Below, piece after piece: positions 1 through 6,119 of a stretch of DNA of 6,326 nt. Each line of letters opens with the position of its first letter. Positions within the stretch are counted from its first letter, which is position 1. The notes under the pieces were generated by a model. It made no database searches. It was not told the origin of the DNA and saw only the letters and a program-made list of their open reading frames with translations. The translations under genes and the position numbers were made by a program. This DNA comes from Parasulfuritortus sp037446165. GTDB lineage: Bacteria > Pseudomonadota > Gammaproteobacteria > Burkholderiales > Thiobacillaceae. The stretch spans positions 1-6,326 of the forward strand of contig JBBIJC010000122.1 in NCBI GenBank assembly GCA_037446165.1, in the 5' to 3' direction.

Positions 1-52
1 CACTTGCCTTGTAAGCATGAGGTCGTCCGTTCGATTCGGACAGTGGGCACCA
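1..52 (+). tRNA. tRNA-Thr (anticodon TGT), 5' part cut off by the window edge
   Basis: The sequence begins at about tRNA position 25 and runs to an encoded CCA. The anticodon loop is CTTGTAA at 8-14 with anticodon TGT at 10-12, which reads ACA threonine codons. The T arm is perfect: stem GTCCG (25-29), loop TTCGATT (30-36), stem CGGAC (37-41). The 3' acceptor strand is AGTGGGC (42-48), followed by discriminator A49 and CCA 50-52. The acceptor 5' strand and D arm lie outside the window. The anticodon stem (3-7 with 15-19) has one T-T mismatch at the second pair, which is tolerable but odd. Identity rests on the anticodon and the overall fold. Confidence 0.86.
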
Positions 53-426
53 TCATTTCAAGTCGGAACTACTCATCAGACACGTCTTTTGGCTCGTCCG
101 GTGCGCTATGCGGAACTGGATGCATTCCATCAAGGGGGCTTTCGAAATACAATTCGAGCGGGGAAAGGGTGACTCGCAAAAACATGGAAACGACCACACA
201 CCTTTCCATCTCGGATTTGCGCTCTCAAGTCAGGGAAGCTGCCATGTTCTTCTATGTTGGAAGTTCAATATGGGGCGTCGAGTCGAGCCTTGGCGATGAA
301 CGCGCGTCCCTACTTTCCGCTTTCCCGAACGCAGGCTGATTATTGTTGGCAGGGAATTTTGATGCCCAAGCAGGCATCGATAGCGTAGTCGTAAACAAGA
401 AACCAATTGAAATCAACGGGATTGTC
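53..426. other. Gene-free stretch between tRNA-Thr and the ACP gene
   Basis: I see no credible gene in these 374 bases. The open frames crossing it run through the tRNA or give low-complexity translations with no family resemblance. Sampled blocks are about 47-53% G+C, clearly lower than the genes to the right, and no clear rho-independent terminator follows the tRNA. I found no convincing sigma70 promoter. The best -35-like hexamer is TTGGCA at 346-351, but no good -10 lies at the right distance. The only clear structure is the inverted repeat at 359-380. The stretch presumably holds the promoter and leader of the rightward operon. Confidence 0.6.
359..380 (+). repeat. Inverted repeat / small hairpin in the leader of the ACP operon
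   Basis: GATGCC (361-366) and GGCATC (373-378) are perfect inverted repeats around a 6-base loop, CAAGCA. A T-G and a T-A pair can extend the stem outwards to 359-380. It lies 46 bases before the ACP start codon. It has no following T-run, so it is not a standard terminator. It could be an operator half-site pair or an mRNA leader hairpin; no function can be assigned. Confidence 0.4.
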
Positions 427-705
427 ATGACGAATGTAAACAGCACCTCAAACGATCAGGAACTGGAGCTGGCCGCCGCAATCGTGGCTGCGCTGAATCT
501 GGATATCCCGCCTGAACAAATCGAGCCTGATGCGCGCTTGTATGGTGAAGGTCTTGGGCTGGATTCCATCGATATGCTGGAAATTTCCCTGGTGGTGTCG
601 AAGAATTATGGCGTGCAGTTGCGTTCCGACGATCCTGAAAACGTGCAGATTTTCAGCTCACTGAGAAATCTCAACACGTACATTCAATCCAAGCGTACCA
701 AATAA
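427..705 (+). CDS. Acyl carrier protein of the aryl-polyene pathway
   Basis: This is a stand-alone acyl carrier protein of 92 residues, the usual size. It carries the growing acyl or aryl-polyenoyl chain as a thioester on a 4'-phosphopantetheine arm. The attachment motif GLGLDSIDMLEI occupies residues 42-53, with the modified serine at Ser47. Helix I precedes it at about 10-24 (ELELAAAIVAALNL), and the C-terminal part (about 72-88) fits the final helix. The acidic surface after the serine is typical. I chose ATG 427 because translation from upstream TTG 343 would only add 28 residues unlike any ACP. The ribosome site is weak (CGGG at 417-420, six bases before the ATG). It is first of the rightward genes, 46 bases before the chorismatase. 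It is divergent from housekeeping AcpP, and the KS/CLF and chorismatase neighbours point to a secondary-metabolite ACP (XanC / ApeE-ApeF type). Only one ACP is present here, whereas APE loci commonly have two. Confidence 0.93.
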   Translation: MTNVNSTSNDQELELAAAIVAALNLDIPPEQIEPDARLYGEGLGLDSIDMLEISLVVSKNYGVQLRSDDPENVQIFSSLRNLNTYIQSKRTK

Positions 706-751
706 ACTCTATCGGTCTTGATGCATCAATTAGCTGTGCTGCGACGTTGAG

Positions 752-1753
752 ATGAACGCATTACCATCAAGCAGGATTCAACTTGTCTTCGCGTCCAGTT
801 CGAAATTCAAAGGGATACTGACCCGATACACGGGCCGGGTGCTGGGCGTGTTTGTGTATGCCATCAGCAAGCCGGAATTGCCCCAGGACGAGGTGCCCTG
901 TGCCTGGGTGCCGATGCCGGTATTGGGGGGGGATGTCTGGTATGAAATCTGGGTGTCCTCGGCACCGGTAACGGTTAGCCTCGAAAAGGACATCTGCATT
1001 TCGCGTGACGGCCATTTCCTTTTCGGCAGCCTGGTGCTTGAGGAATCGAACTTCGGTCAGCTCGAAGCGAAGGCTTACGAAGCCTATTCGACTTTGTTCG
1101 ACACCTTGAACAGGGAAGGCTATCCGGCTTTGCTGCGGGCCTGGAACTACTTCCCCGGCATCAACGATGAAGCCCGCGGCGTCGAACGCTACCGCGCGTT
1201 CAACGTCGGGCGCCACGAGGCGTTCTGCAGCAAAGACCAGGTCATTTCCGAAGGGTCCGTGCCGGCTGCCTGCGCGCTCGGGACGACACAGGGCAGCCTG
1301 ATGGTCTGCTTTCTGGCCGGGAAGGAACCTGGGGACGTGATCGAGAACCCGCGCCAGACCAACGCCTATTGCTATCCCCGCGATTTCGGTCCGCGGAGTC
1401 CGACCTTCTCGCGTGGCATACTGATCGACGACATGCTGCTTATTTCCGGCACAGCCAGCATCGTCGGTTCTGAAACGATGCACCCGGACGATGTCATCCG
1501 GCAACTTGATGAGACCCTCCGCAACCTGCAAGTGGTCGTCGAGCAGGCTGAAAGGCGCGGCTTTGACGCTGGCGACCAGTCCGGACTTTGCCTCAACGTC
1601 TATTTGCGCAACACTGACGATTATCCGGCCGTGCGCCGCCGACTGGATGAAGCGTTCGGCCAGGTCGGCCATGTCGCCTACATCATGGCGGACGTATGCC
1701 GCGCGGACCTGCTGGTCGAGATTGAAGCGTTCTGGATGCTGAATCGAGCATGA
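752..1753 (+). CDS. Chorismatase, FkbO/Hyg5/XanB2-like (hydroxybenzoate synthase)
   Basis: This 333-residue protein belongs to the chorismatase family, which converts chorismate to pyruvate plus either a dihydroxy-cyclohexadiene acid (FkbO) or hydroxybenzoate (Hyg5, XanB2). The second half has the YjgF/RutC-like fold. Family hallmarks are YPRDFGPRSPTFSR (208-221), ISGTASIVGSE (231-241) and ADVCRADLLVEIE (313-325). From what I recall of the family, Glu323 matches the catalytic glutamate. Gly233 and Cys316 (seven residues before that Glu) match the positions that distinguish Hyg5, a 3-hydroxybenzoate maker, from FkbO. The inferred product is therefore 3-hydroxybenzoate, possibly with 4-hydroxybenzoate as in XanB2, which would supply the aryl starter and perhaps also ubiquinone precursor. 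The start ATG 752 has only a poor ribosome site. The stop overlaps the next start as ATGA (1750-1753). Eight consecutive G lie within codons 58-61. Family assignment is firm; product specificity is inference. Confidence 0.93.
   Translation: MNALPSSRIQLVFASSSKFKGILTRYTGRVLGVFVYAISKPELPQDEVPCAWVPMPVLGGDVWYEIWVSSAPVTVSLEKDICISRDGHFLFGSLVLEESNFGQLEAKAYEAYSTLFDTLNREGYPALLRAWNYFPGINDEARGVERYRAFNVGRHEAFCSKDQVISEGSVPAACALGTTQGSLMVCFLAGKEPGDVIENPRQTNAYCYPRDFGPRSPTFSRGILIDDMLLISGTASIVGSETMHPDDVIRQLDETLRNLQVVVEQAERRGFDAGDQSGLCLNVYLRNTDDYPAVRRRLDEAFGQVGHVAYIMADVCRADLLVEIEAFWMLNRA
925..932 (+). repeat. Homopolymer run of eight G inside the chorismatase gene
   Basis: Eight G in a row span the codons for Leu58-Gly59-Gly60-Asp61. 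The reading frame is intact at eight. A gain or loss of one base would shift the frame within the first fifth of the protein. Runs of this kind act as phase-variation tracts in some bacteria, but eight is near the lower limit, so this is only a possibility. Confidence 0.5.
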
Positions 1754-2580
1754 TCACCAACAAACATATTCCGGTGGCCATCCTGTGTCTTGCAGCCGGC
1801 CATGCCTGGGCCGACGAGCCGTTGTGGGAGGTTGGGGCCGGCGTCGCGGTCGTCGATTTCGCGACCTATCGCGGTTCCGACCAGTACAAGAGCTACCTGC
1901 TGCCGGTGCCGTATGTCGTCTATCGTGGCGAGGTGCTCAAGGTCGACCGTGAAAAGGTCCGTGGCCTGCTGTTCAAGAGCGACCGGACCGAACTGGACAT
2001 CAGCGTGAACGGTTCGGTGCCGGTCAAGAGCAGCGATACTCCGGCGCGGGCCGGCATGCCCGACCTCGATCCGACGCTCGAAATGGGGCCTTCGCTCAAC
2101 CTGACCTTGTCGAAATCGGCGGACGGCGACCGTAAGCTCGACCTACGCCTGCCGCTGCGCTACGCCGTGGGCAGCGATTTCTCCAGCGTCCATGGTGTCG
2201 GCTGGCTGTTCCAGCCCCAGCTCAACCTGGATCTGCGCAATCTCTCCGGCCTGCCCGGCTGGAACCTCGGCCTGCTGACCGGGCCGATCTTTGCGGATGA
2301 GCACTATCACCAGTATTTCTACGGGGTCGACCCGCAATACGCGACGGCGTCCCGGCCGGCATACCGGGCCCGGAGCGGCTACGCCGGAACGCAGTTCATC
2401 GCCGCGCTGAGCAAGCGCTACCCGAAATACTGGGTGGGTGGATTCCTTAAGCTGGATAACCTGGACCAGGCCGTATTCACCGACAGCCCGCTGGTCAAAT
2501 CGAAGACGAATGTCAGCGGCGGATTTGCGGTCAGCTGGATCTTCGGCAAATCGCAGGTCATGGTGACCGATGATGACTGA
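1750..2580 (+). CDS. MipA/OmpV-family outer-membrane beta-barrel protein
   Basis: This 276-residue protein has a clear signal peptide (Lys5, hydrophobic 6-17, probable cleavage after Ala21 in AWA-DEP). The rest is alternating, aromatic-rich and typical of a beta barrel. Recognisable MipA/OmpV (PF06629-type) features are the early VGAGVAVVDFATYRGSDQY stretch (28-46), AGMPDLDPTLEMGPSL (100-115), YFYGVDPQYATASRPAYRA (189-207) and the late SPLVKSKTNVSGGFAVSWIF strand (246-265). MipA was named as a scaffold for murein enzymes in E. coli, and OmpV is a porin-like antigen in Vibrio; general function is poorly known. The start ATG overlaps the chorismatase stop and has no real ribosome site of its own, which suggests coupling. 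The usual barrel-ending aromatic (Phe265) is followed by 11 more residues ending DDD, which is odd. Inside a pigment operon it may help place the polyene lipid in the outer membrane (inference). Confidence 0.85.
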   Translation: MITNKHIPVAILCLAAGHAWADEPLWEVGAGVAVVDFATYRGSDQYKSYLLPVPYVVYRGEVLKVDREKVRGLLFKSDRTELDISVNGSVPVKSSDTPARAGMPDLDPTLEMGPSLNLTLSKSADGDRKLDLRLPLRYAVGSDFSSVHGVGWLFQPQLNLDLRNLSGLPGWNLGLLTGPIFADEHYHQYFYGVDPQYATASRPAYRARSGYAGTQFIAALSKRYPKYWVGGFLKLDNLDQAVFTDSPLVKSKTNVSGGFAVSWIFGKSQVMVTDDD

Positions 2581-3349
2581 ACCCCGCCGAGGACCGTTGT
2601 CCTGGTTGCGGCAGCTGTACGAATACCTGGTGTATTACGGCTTCCTGCTGCTGTTCGCCCTGATGTGCCAGGGCTGGAGCATCGCATCGATTCCGCTCGC
2701 CCTGTTGCTGCCGCAGCGAACCGGAGTCCGTTTCGGCCGCCGGGTGATCGCGTTCGGTTTCCGAAACTATCTGAACCTGCTGGAGTTGAGCGGGATCGTC
2801 AAATGCGATCTGGCAGCGCTCGACAGCCTGAGCCATGACCGGCCGCTGATCATTGCGCCCAACCATCCCTCCCTGATCGACGTCGTGCTGGTCGCATCGT
2901 GCCTGCCCAATGTGGCCTGCATCATCAAGGCCAACCTGTGGGATCAGATCATATTCGGCGGCAGCGCCCGGCTGGCCGGCTACATACGGAATGACTCGCA
3001 GTCCAGACTCATTCGCGATGCCACCCGTGAACTCGAGTCCGGCAGCCATCTGCTAGTCTTCCCGGAGGGCACCCGGACAATCGGCAATGTGGTCCGGCCG
3101 TTCAAGGGTGGGTTTGCGCTGATTGCAAAACGGGCCGGTGTCCCGGTGCAGTCGGTCCTGATCGAGATCAATCACCCCTTCCTGAGCAAGGGCCGGCCCT
3201 TGCTGGAAAAACCGGAGTTCCCGCTGGTGTTCCGGGCCACGCTGGGCGAGCGTTTCATGCCGCCTGACAAAATCCGGCCCTACATTGCGGACATGGAACG
3301 CTATTACAGCCATGAGGTGGCGAGCCGCTACATGGAGCCTACGCCGTGA
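2570..3349 (+). CDS. PlsC-type lysophospholipid acyltransferase-like protein
   Basis: This 259-residue, membrane-bound 1-acylglycerol-3-phosphate acyltransferase-like enzyme transfers an acyl group from a carrier to a lipid or sugar-lipid hydroxyl. The catalytic HX4D motif is NHPSLID with His99 and Asp104. The second conserved block is FPEGTRT (164-170) with Glu166 and Arg169, and FKGGFALIAKRAGVPV (178-193) fits the later blocks. A hydrophobic segment at about 19-49 anchors it to the inner membrane. It overlaps the end of the MipA gene by 11 bases. ATG 2570 and ATG 2573 are both possible; GGTGA at 2562-2566 is better spaced for 2573, so the real protein may lack Met1. APE and xanthomonadin loci regularly carry such an acyltransferase, thought to attach the polyene to a lipid anchor. 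The exact substrate cannot be told from sequence. It is unlikely to be the essential housekeeping PlsC, given its setting. Confidence 0.9.
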   Translation: MMTEPRRGPLSWLRQLYEYLVYYGFLLLFALMCQGWSIASIPLALLLPQRTGVRFGRRVIAFGFRNYLNLLELSGIVKCDLAALDSLSHDRPLIIAPNHPSLIDVVLVASCLPNVACIIKANLWDQIIFGGSARLAGYIRNDSQSRLIRDATRELESGSHLLVFPEGTRTIGNVVRPFKGGFALIAKRAGVPVQSVLIEINHPFLSKGRPLLEKPEFPLVFRATLGERFMPPDKIRPYIADMERYYSHEVASRYMEPTP

Positions 3350-4119
3350 CGCACTCTGCCACACATCTGGTACTGATCCCGAGCTACAACACCGGCGACA
3401 AGGTCTACGAGACTGTGCGCGAGGCGCGCCGCTGCTGGAACCCGGTCTGGGTGGTGATCGACGGGAGCAGCGACGGTACGCCGGACGGGTTGCTGGCCAT
3501 GGCCGCCGATGACGACGGGCTCAAGGTGTGGCTGTTGCCGGAAAACCAGGGCAAGGGTGCGGCAGTGCTGTTCGGGCTCGACGAAGCAGACAAGGCCGGT
3601 TTCAGCCATGTGCTGACCATGGATGCCGATGGCCAGCACCCGGCCGACAAGATCGTCGAGTTCATGCGGACATCGGAACAGAACCCGGATGCGATGGTGC
3701 TGGGCCGTCCGGTGTTCGATGCCAGCGCACCTAGCATCCGGGTTTCGGGCCGGAAAATATCGAACTGGTGGGCGAACTTCGAGACCCTGCAGGGCGGTAT
3801 CGGGGATTCGCTGTTTGGTTTCCGGGTCTATCCAGTCGGGCCGTTGCGGGCCGTGATGCGCAAGCAGCGCTGGATGCGGCGCTTCGACTTCGATCCCGAG
3901 GCGGTGGTGCGTCTGCGCTGGCGCGGCGTGCAGCCGGTCAACCTGGCCGCGCCGGTCAAATATTTCAGTTCAGAGGAAGGCGGCGTCTCGCATTTCAATT
4001 ACCTGCGCGACAACGCGCTGCTGACCTTCATGCACATCCGCCTGATGATCGGCTTCGTGCTGCGCCTGCCGTTGCTGCTGTGGCGGAAGGTGATGCAGCA
4101 GGCTAGCGGTCCAGCGTGA
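3346..4119 (+). CDS. Family 2 glycosyltransferase of the aryl-polyene locus
   Basis: This 257-residue GT-A fold glycosyltransferase resembles dolichyl-phosphate mannosyltransferases. The nucleotide-binding N terminus reads LVLIPSYNTGDKV (8-20), then VVIDGSSDGT (36-45) and ENQGKGAA (66-73). The metal-binding DXD is MDADGQHP (92-99, Asp93 and Asp95). GGIGDSLFGFRVYP (150-163) and FDFDPE (180-185) fit the acceptor and catalytic region. EEGGVSHFNYLRDN (210-223) is followed by a hydrophobic segment near 228-246 that probably seats it on the inner membrane. The start is GTG 3346, overlapping the previous stop as GTGA, with a good GGAG ribosome site at 3334-3337. It probably adds a sugar to the polyene lipid; donor and acceptor are unknown. 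Its last 17 bases overlap the end of the oppositely oriented CLF gene. It is last in the rightward operon, with no terminator seen. Confidence 0.92.
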   Translation: MTHSATHLVLIPSYNTGDKVYETVREARRCWNPVWVVIDGSSDGTPDGLLAMAADDDGLKVWLLPENQGKGAAVLFGLDEADKAGFSHVLTMDADGQHPADKIVEFMRTSEQNPDAMVLGRPVFDASAPSIRVSGRKISNWWANFETLQGGIGDSLFGFRVYPVGPLRAVMRKQRWMRRFDFDPEAVVRLRWRGVQPVNLAAPVKYFSSEEGGVSHFNYLRDNALLTFMHIRLMIGFVLRLPLLLWRKVMQQASGPA

Positions 4120-4897
4120 TCCTGAGCCGCAGGCTTTCGTGGTAGTCGAGCACGATTTCCTCGTGCGTCCGGGTCGAGGCGAGCGCAGCCAGCAGCGGCA
4201 GGGAGCGCGAAGCCGACGAGTCGAGGCGCAGGGCTTCCAGCGGCGGTTCGGCCATTCCGGTTGGCACCAGCCGGGTGTCCGTCTTGAAGGCAATCGTCAT
4301 CGCGGCCAGGCTGCCTTCCGGTTGCGTATCCAGGACCAGTGCCACACCGAACATCTGGTGGCCCGGGGTTGTCTCAAAGAGCGGCTCGGGGAAGGGCGTG
4401 TCGAACACGGCCAGCAGCACCGGTACCTGTTCGGCGAGGCACTGGGTGGCGGCTTCGATCAGCCCGGCTGCAAAGGTATCGTTCCACGCCGAAAGGCTGG
4501 ACGACGGCTGCATCGAGCCGGAGGCGATGCTCCAGTAGCCGGCCGCGGCGTTGTGCACCGAGTTGTGGAAGCGCGTGGGCGAGACCATGCGTTCCGGTGT
4601 GGCCAGCGCCTCGCAGATCTGGTGGATGGTGTTGGTGTCTCCGTTGGCGGAGGCGAACACGACCGCAAGATCTTCCGCCTTCATCCCCGACTGCTGCTGT
4701 GCGCTCTGGGCGACGTCGACAGCCAGCTTGACCGTCGGGCTGGCCCGGCGCCGTTCTGTGGCGGGCAGGATCGTGCCTTGCGGGCGCGGCGCGAATTCCG
4801 GATTCAGCCCGGCGCCGGTGAGGAAATGGTTGCGGAGCGTGTCCCAGTTTTCGAAGCCGGGACCGGTGGCGGCGACGCCTTTCAGGTAGACGATCAT
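4103..4897 (-). CDS. Chain-length-factor-like ketosynthase partner (PF13723 type, ApeC-like)
   Basis: This 264-residue short ketosynthase-like protein has the N-terminal beta-ketoacyl-synthase fold (Ketoacyl-synt_2 type) but is much shorter than a full KS (about 400). It begins MIVYLKGVAATGPGF. Typical stretches are VVFASANGD (79-87), RFHNSVHNAAAGYWSIA (109-125), SSSLSAWNDTFAAGLIEA (132-149) and PGHQMFGVALVL (178-189). It has only two cysteines (95 and 153), neither in a KS nucleophile setting, and lacks the HGT and GHT histidine motifs. It is therefore expected to be catalytically silent. ApeC of characterised APE pathways forms a heterodimer with the KS ApeO and sets chain length. The ATG overlaps the stop of the KS gene (4894-4897), so the two subunits are probably translationally coupled. 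I chose ATG 4897; the open frame extends upstream to 5143, but that part is a shadow of the KS gene. The stop (4103-4105) lies inside the opposing glycosyltransferase gene. Confidence 0.9.
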   Translation of the reverse strand: MIVYLKGVAATGPGFENWDTLRNHFLTGAGLNPEFAPRPQGTILPATERRRASPTVKLAVDVAQSAQQQSGMKAEDLAVVFASANGDTNTIHQICEALATPERMVSPTRFHNSVHNAAAGYWSIASGSMQPSSSLSAWNDTFAAGLIEAATQCLAEQVPVLLAVFDTPFPEPLFETTPGHQMFGVALVLDTQPEGSLAAMTIAFKTDTRLVPTGMAEPPLEALRLDSSASRSLPLLAALASTRTHEEIVLDYHESLRLRITLDR

Positions 4898-6081
4898 GAT
4901 TCCAGGTAACCGAAGATCAAGCTGGCGTTGTTGCCGCCGAAGCCGAAGGAATTGCTCAGCATGCGCCGGACCGGCTGGCTGTGGTTTTCGAGCAGCACGT
5001 TCATGTTGAAAGCCGGGTCCACCGAGACAGTATTCAGACTGGCCGGCAGCAAGCCTTCGCGCAGGCACAGGTAGCCGATTACGGCTTCGGTGATGCCGGC
5101 CGCGCCCAGCGTGTGACCGGTCCAGCCCTTGGTCGAGCTGCAAGGAGTGGCGCTGCCGAACAGGCCGGAAACGGCGAGGTCTTCGGCACTGTCGTTCGCC
5201 CGGGTGGCCGTACCGTGTAGGTTGATGTAGTCGATCTGCGCCGGATCGAGCCCGCTCCGCTCCAGCGCGCGGGTCATGGCCAGCCGCGCGCCTGCCCCCT
5301 CGGGGTGCGGGGTGGACATGTGGAAGGCATCGCTGCTTTCGCCGTAGCCCAGCAGACAGGGCACGTCGTTGGCGCCATCCGGCTTTTCGAGCAGTACGAA
5401 ACCGGCTGCTTCACCGATCGAGATGCCGCTGCGTCCGGCGTCGGCCGGGCGGCAGGGCGCGCTGGAGACGACCTCGAGCGACGAGAAGCCGTACAGCGTG
5501 GTCATGCACAGGCTGTCCACGCCGCCGACCACGGCCGCGTCGCACAGTCCGCTCTGGATCATCCGGCTGGCTGAAGCAAAGGCCTTGGCACTGGAGGAAC
5601 AAGCGGTCGACAGGGTCAACGCGGGACCTTGCAGGTTCAGATAACGGCGCACGAAATCGGTGACCGAATAGTTGTCGTGGGTGGTCCGGTACATGAAGTC
5701 GCCGGGCAGTTTGCTGGCGGCGTTGCGATGCTGGTAGGCCAGTTCGGTGTGCAGGATGCCCGAGGTGCTGGTGCCGATGATGACCGCGATCCGGTGCGCT
5801 CCATGCCGCGCGCGGGCTGCGGCAACGTTTGATTCGAAGCCGTCGGCCACCAGCCCGAGCATGGCCAAGCGGTTGTTCCGGCAATCGAATTCCTTCAGGC
5901 GGGCGATGACCGGCTCGTCTTCCAGCCCGTCGACCCGGCCAATCCAGGTGTCGAGCACGGTATCCATGAAATCGCAGCGGCGCAGCCCCGAGGTTCCGGT
6001 ATGTATGGCTTGCAGGATGGAGGCGGTGCCGCGGCCGAGGGCGTTGACGCTGGTGGGGTGGCTGAGGGCGAGCGGTTGCAC
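4894..6081 (-). CDS. Beta-ketoacyl-ACP synthase of the aryl-polyene pathway (ApeO-like)
   Basis: This 395-residue condensing enzyme extends the ACP-bound aryl chain with malonyl units. The complete catalytic set is visible: Cys161 in TLSTACSSSAKAF (156-168), His289 in NLHGTATRAND (287-297), Lys318 and His323 in KGWTGHTLGAAG (318-329). The C-terminal NSFGFGGNNASLIFGY (377-392) is the normal KS ending. The N terminus, ALSHPTSVNALGRGTASIL (5-23), and FDCRNNRLAMLGL (65-77) resemble the ApeO subgroup more than FabF, which opens with a VVTG-type strand. The start is GTG 6081. It is the only usable start before an in-frame stop at 6133-6135, but it has no clear ribosome site (nearest GGA is about 24 bases upstream), so the exact N terminus is uncertain. 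It is first in a two-gene leftward unit with the CLF partner. An FabB/F-type role in fatty-acid synthesis is unlikely given the neighbours. Confidence 0.93.
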   Translation of the reverse strand: MQPLALSHPTSVNALGRGTASILQAIHTGTSGLRRCDFMDTVLDTWIGRVDGLEDEPVIARLKEFDCRNNRLAMLGLVADGFESNVAAARARHGAHRIAVIIGTSTSGILHTELAYQHRNAASKLPGDFMYRTTHDNYSVTDFVRRYLNLQGPALTLSTACSSSAKAFASASRMIQSGLCDAAVVGGVDSLCMTTLYGFSSLEVVSSAPCRPADAGRSGISIGEAAGFVLLEKPDGANDVPCLLGYGESSDAFHMSTPHPEGAGARLAMTRALERSGLDPAQIDYINLHGTATRANDSAEDLAVSGLFGSATPCSSTKGWTGHTLGAAGITEAVIGYLCLREGLLPASLNTVSVDPAFNMNVLLENHSQPVRRMLSNSFGFGGNNASLIFGYLES

Positions 6082-6119
6082 GTTAGAAGCGGTTGGAGCT
6101 GGATATCCGTGGGTTGTTC

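Noticed and set aside
4..339. Plus-strand 111-codon frame
   Set aside because: It begins inside the tRNA gene and its translation is compositionally random.
343..426. TTG-initiated N-terminal extension of the ACP
   Set aside because: The extra 28 residues resemble no ACP, while ATG 427 gives the standard ACP length and a plausible helix I.
252..446. Minus-strand 64-codon frame whose start looks like a signal peptide
   Set aside because: The hydrophobic start is antisense to the ACP leader and start, has no positive n-region and no ribosome site. The remainder has no resemblance to anything, so chance is more likely.
767..1672. Long open frame of 301 codons on the minus strand
   Set aside because: It lies wholly inside the chorismatase gene, has no family resemblance and is arginine/alanine/histidine rich, as expected of the antisense of a high-GC gene.
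4139..4909. Plus-strand open frame of 256 codons opposite the CLF gene
   Set aside because: The translation is arginine- and glycine-rich with no motif. It is the antisense shadow of the CLF gene, which has clear ketosynthase-like features.
4898..5143. Upstream extension of the CLF reading frame
   Set aside because: It overlaps the KS coding region and its sequence is arginine/proline-rich shadow. The ketosynthase-like sequence begins exactly at Met 4897.
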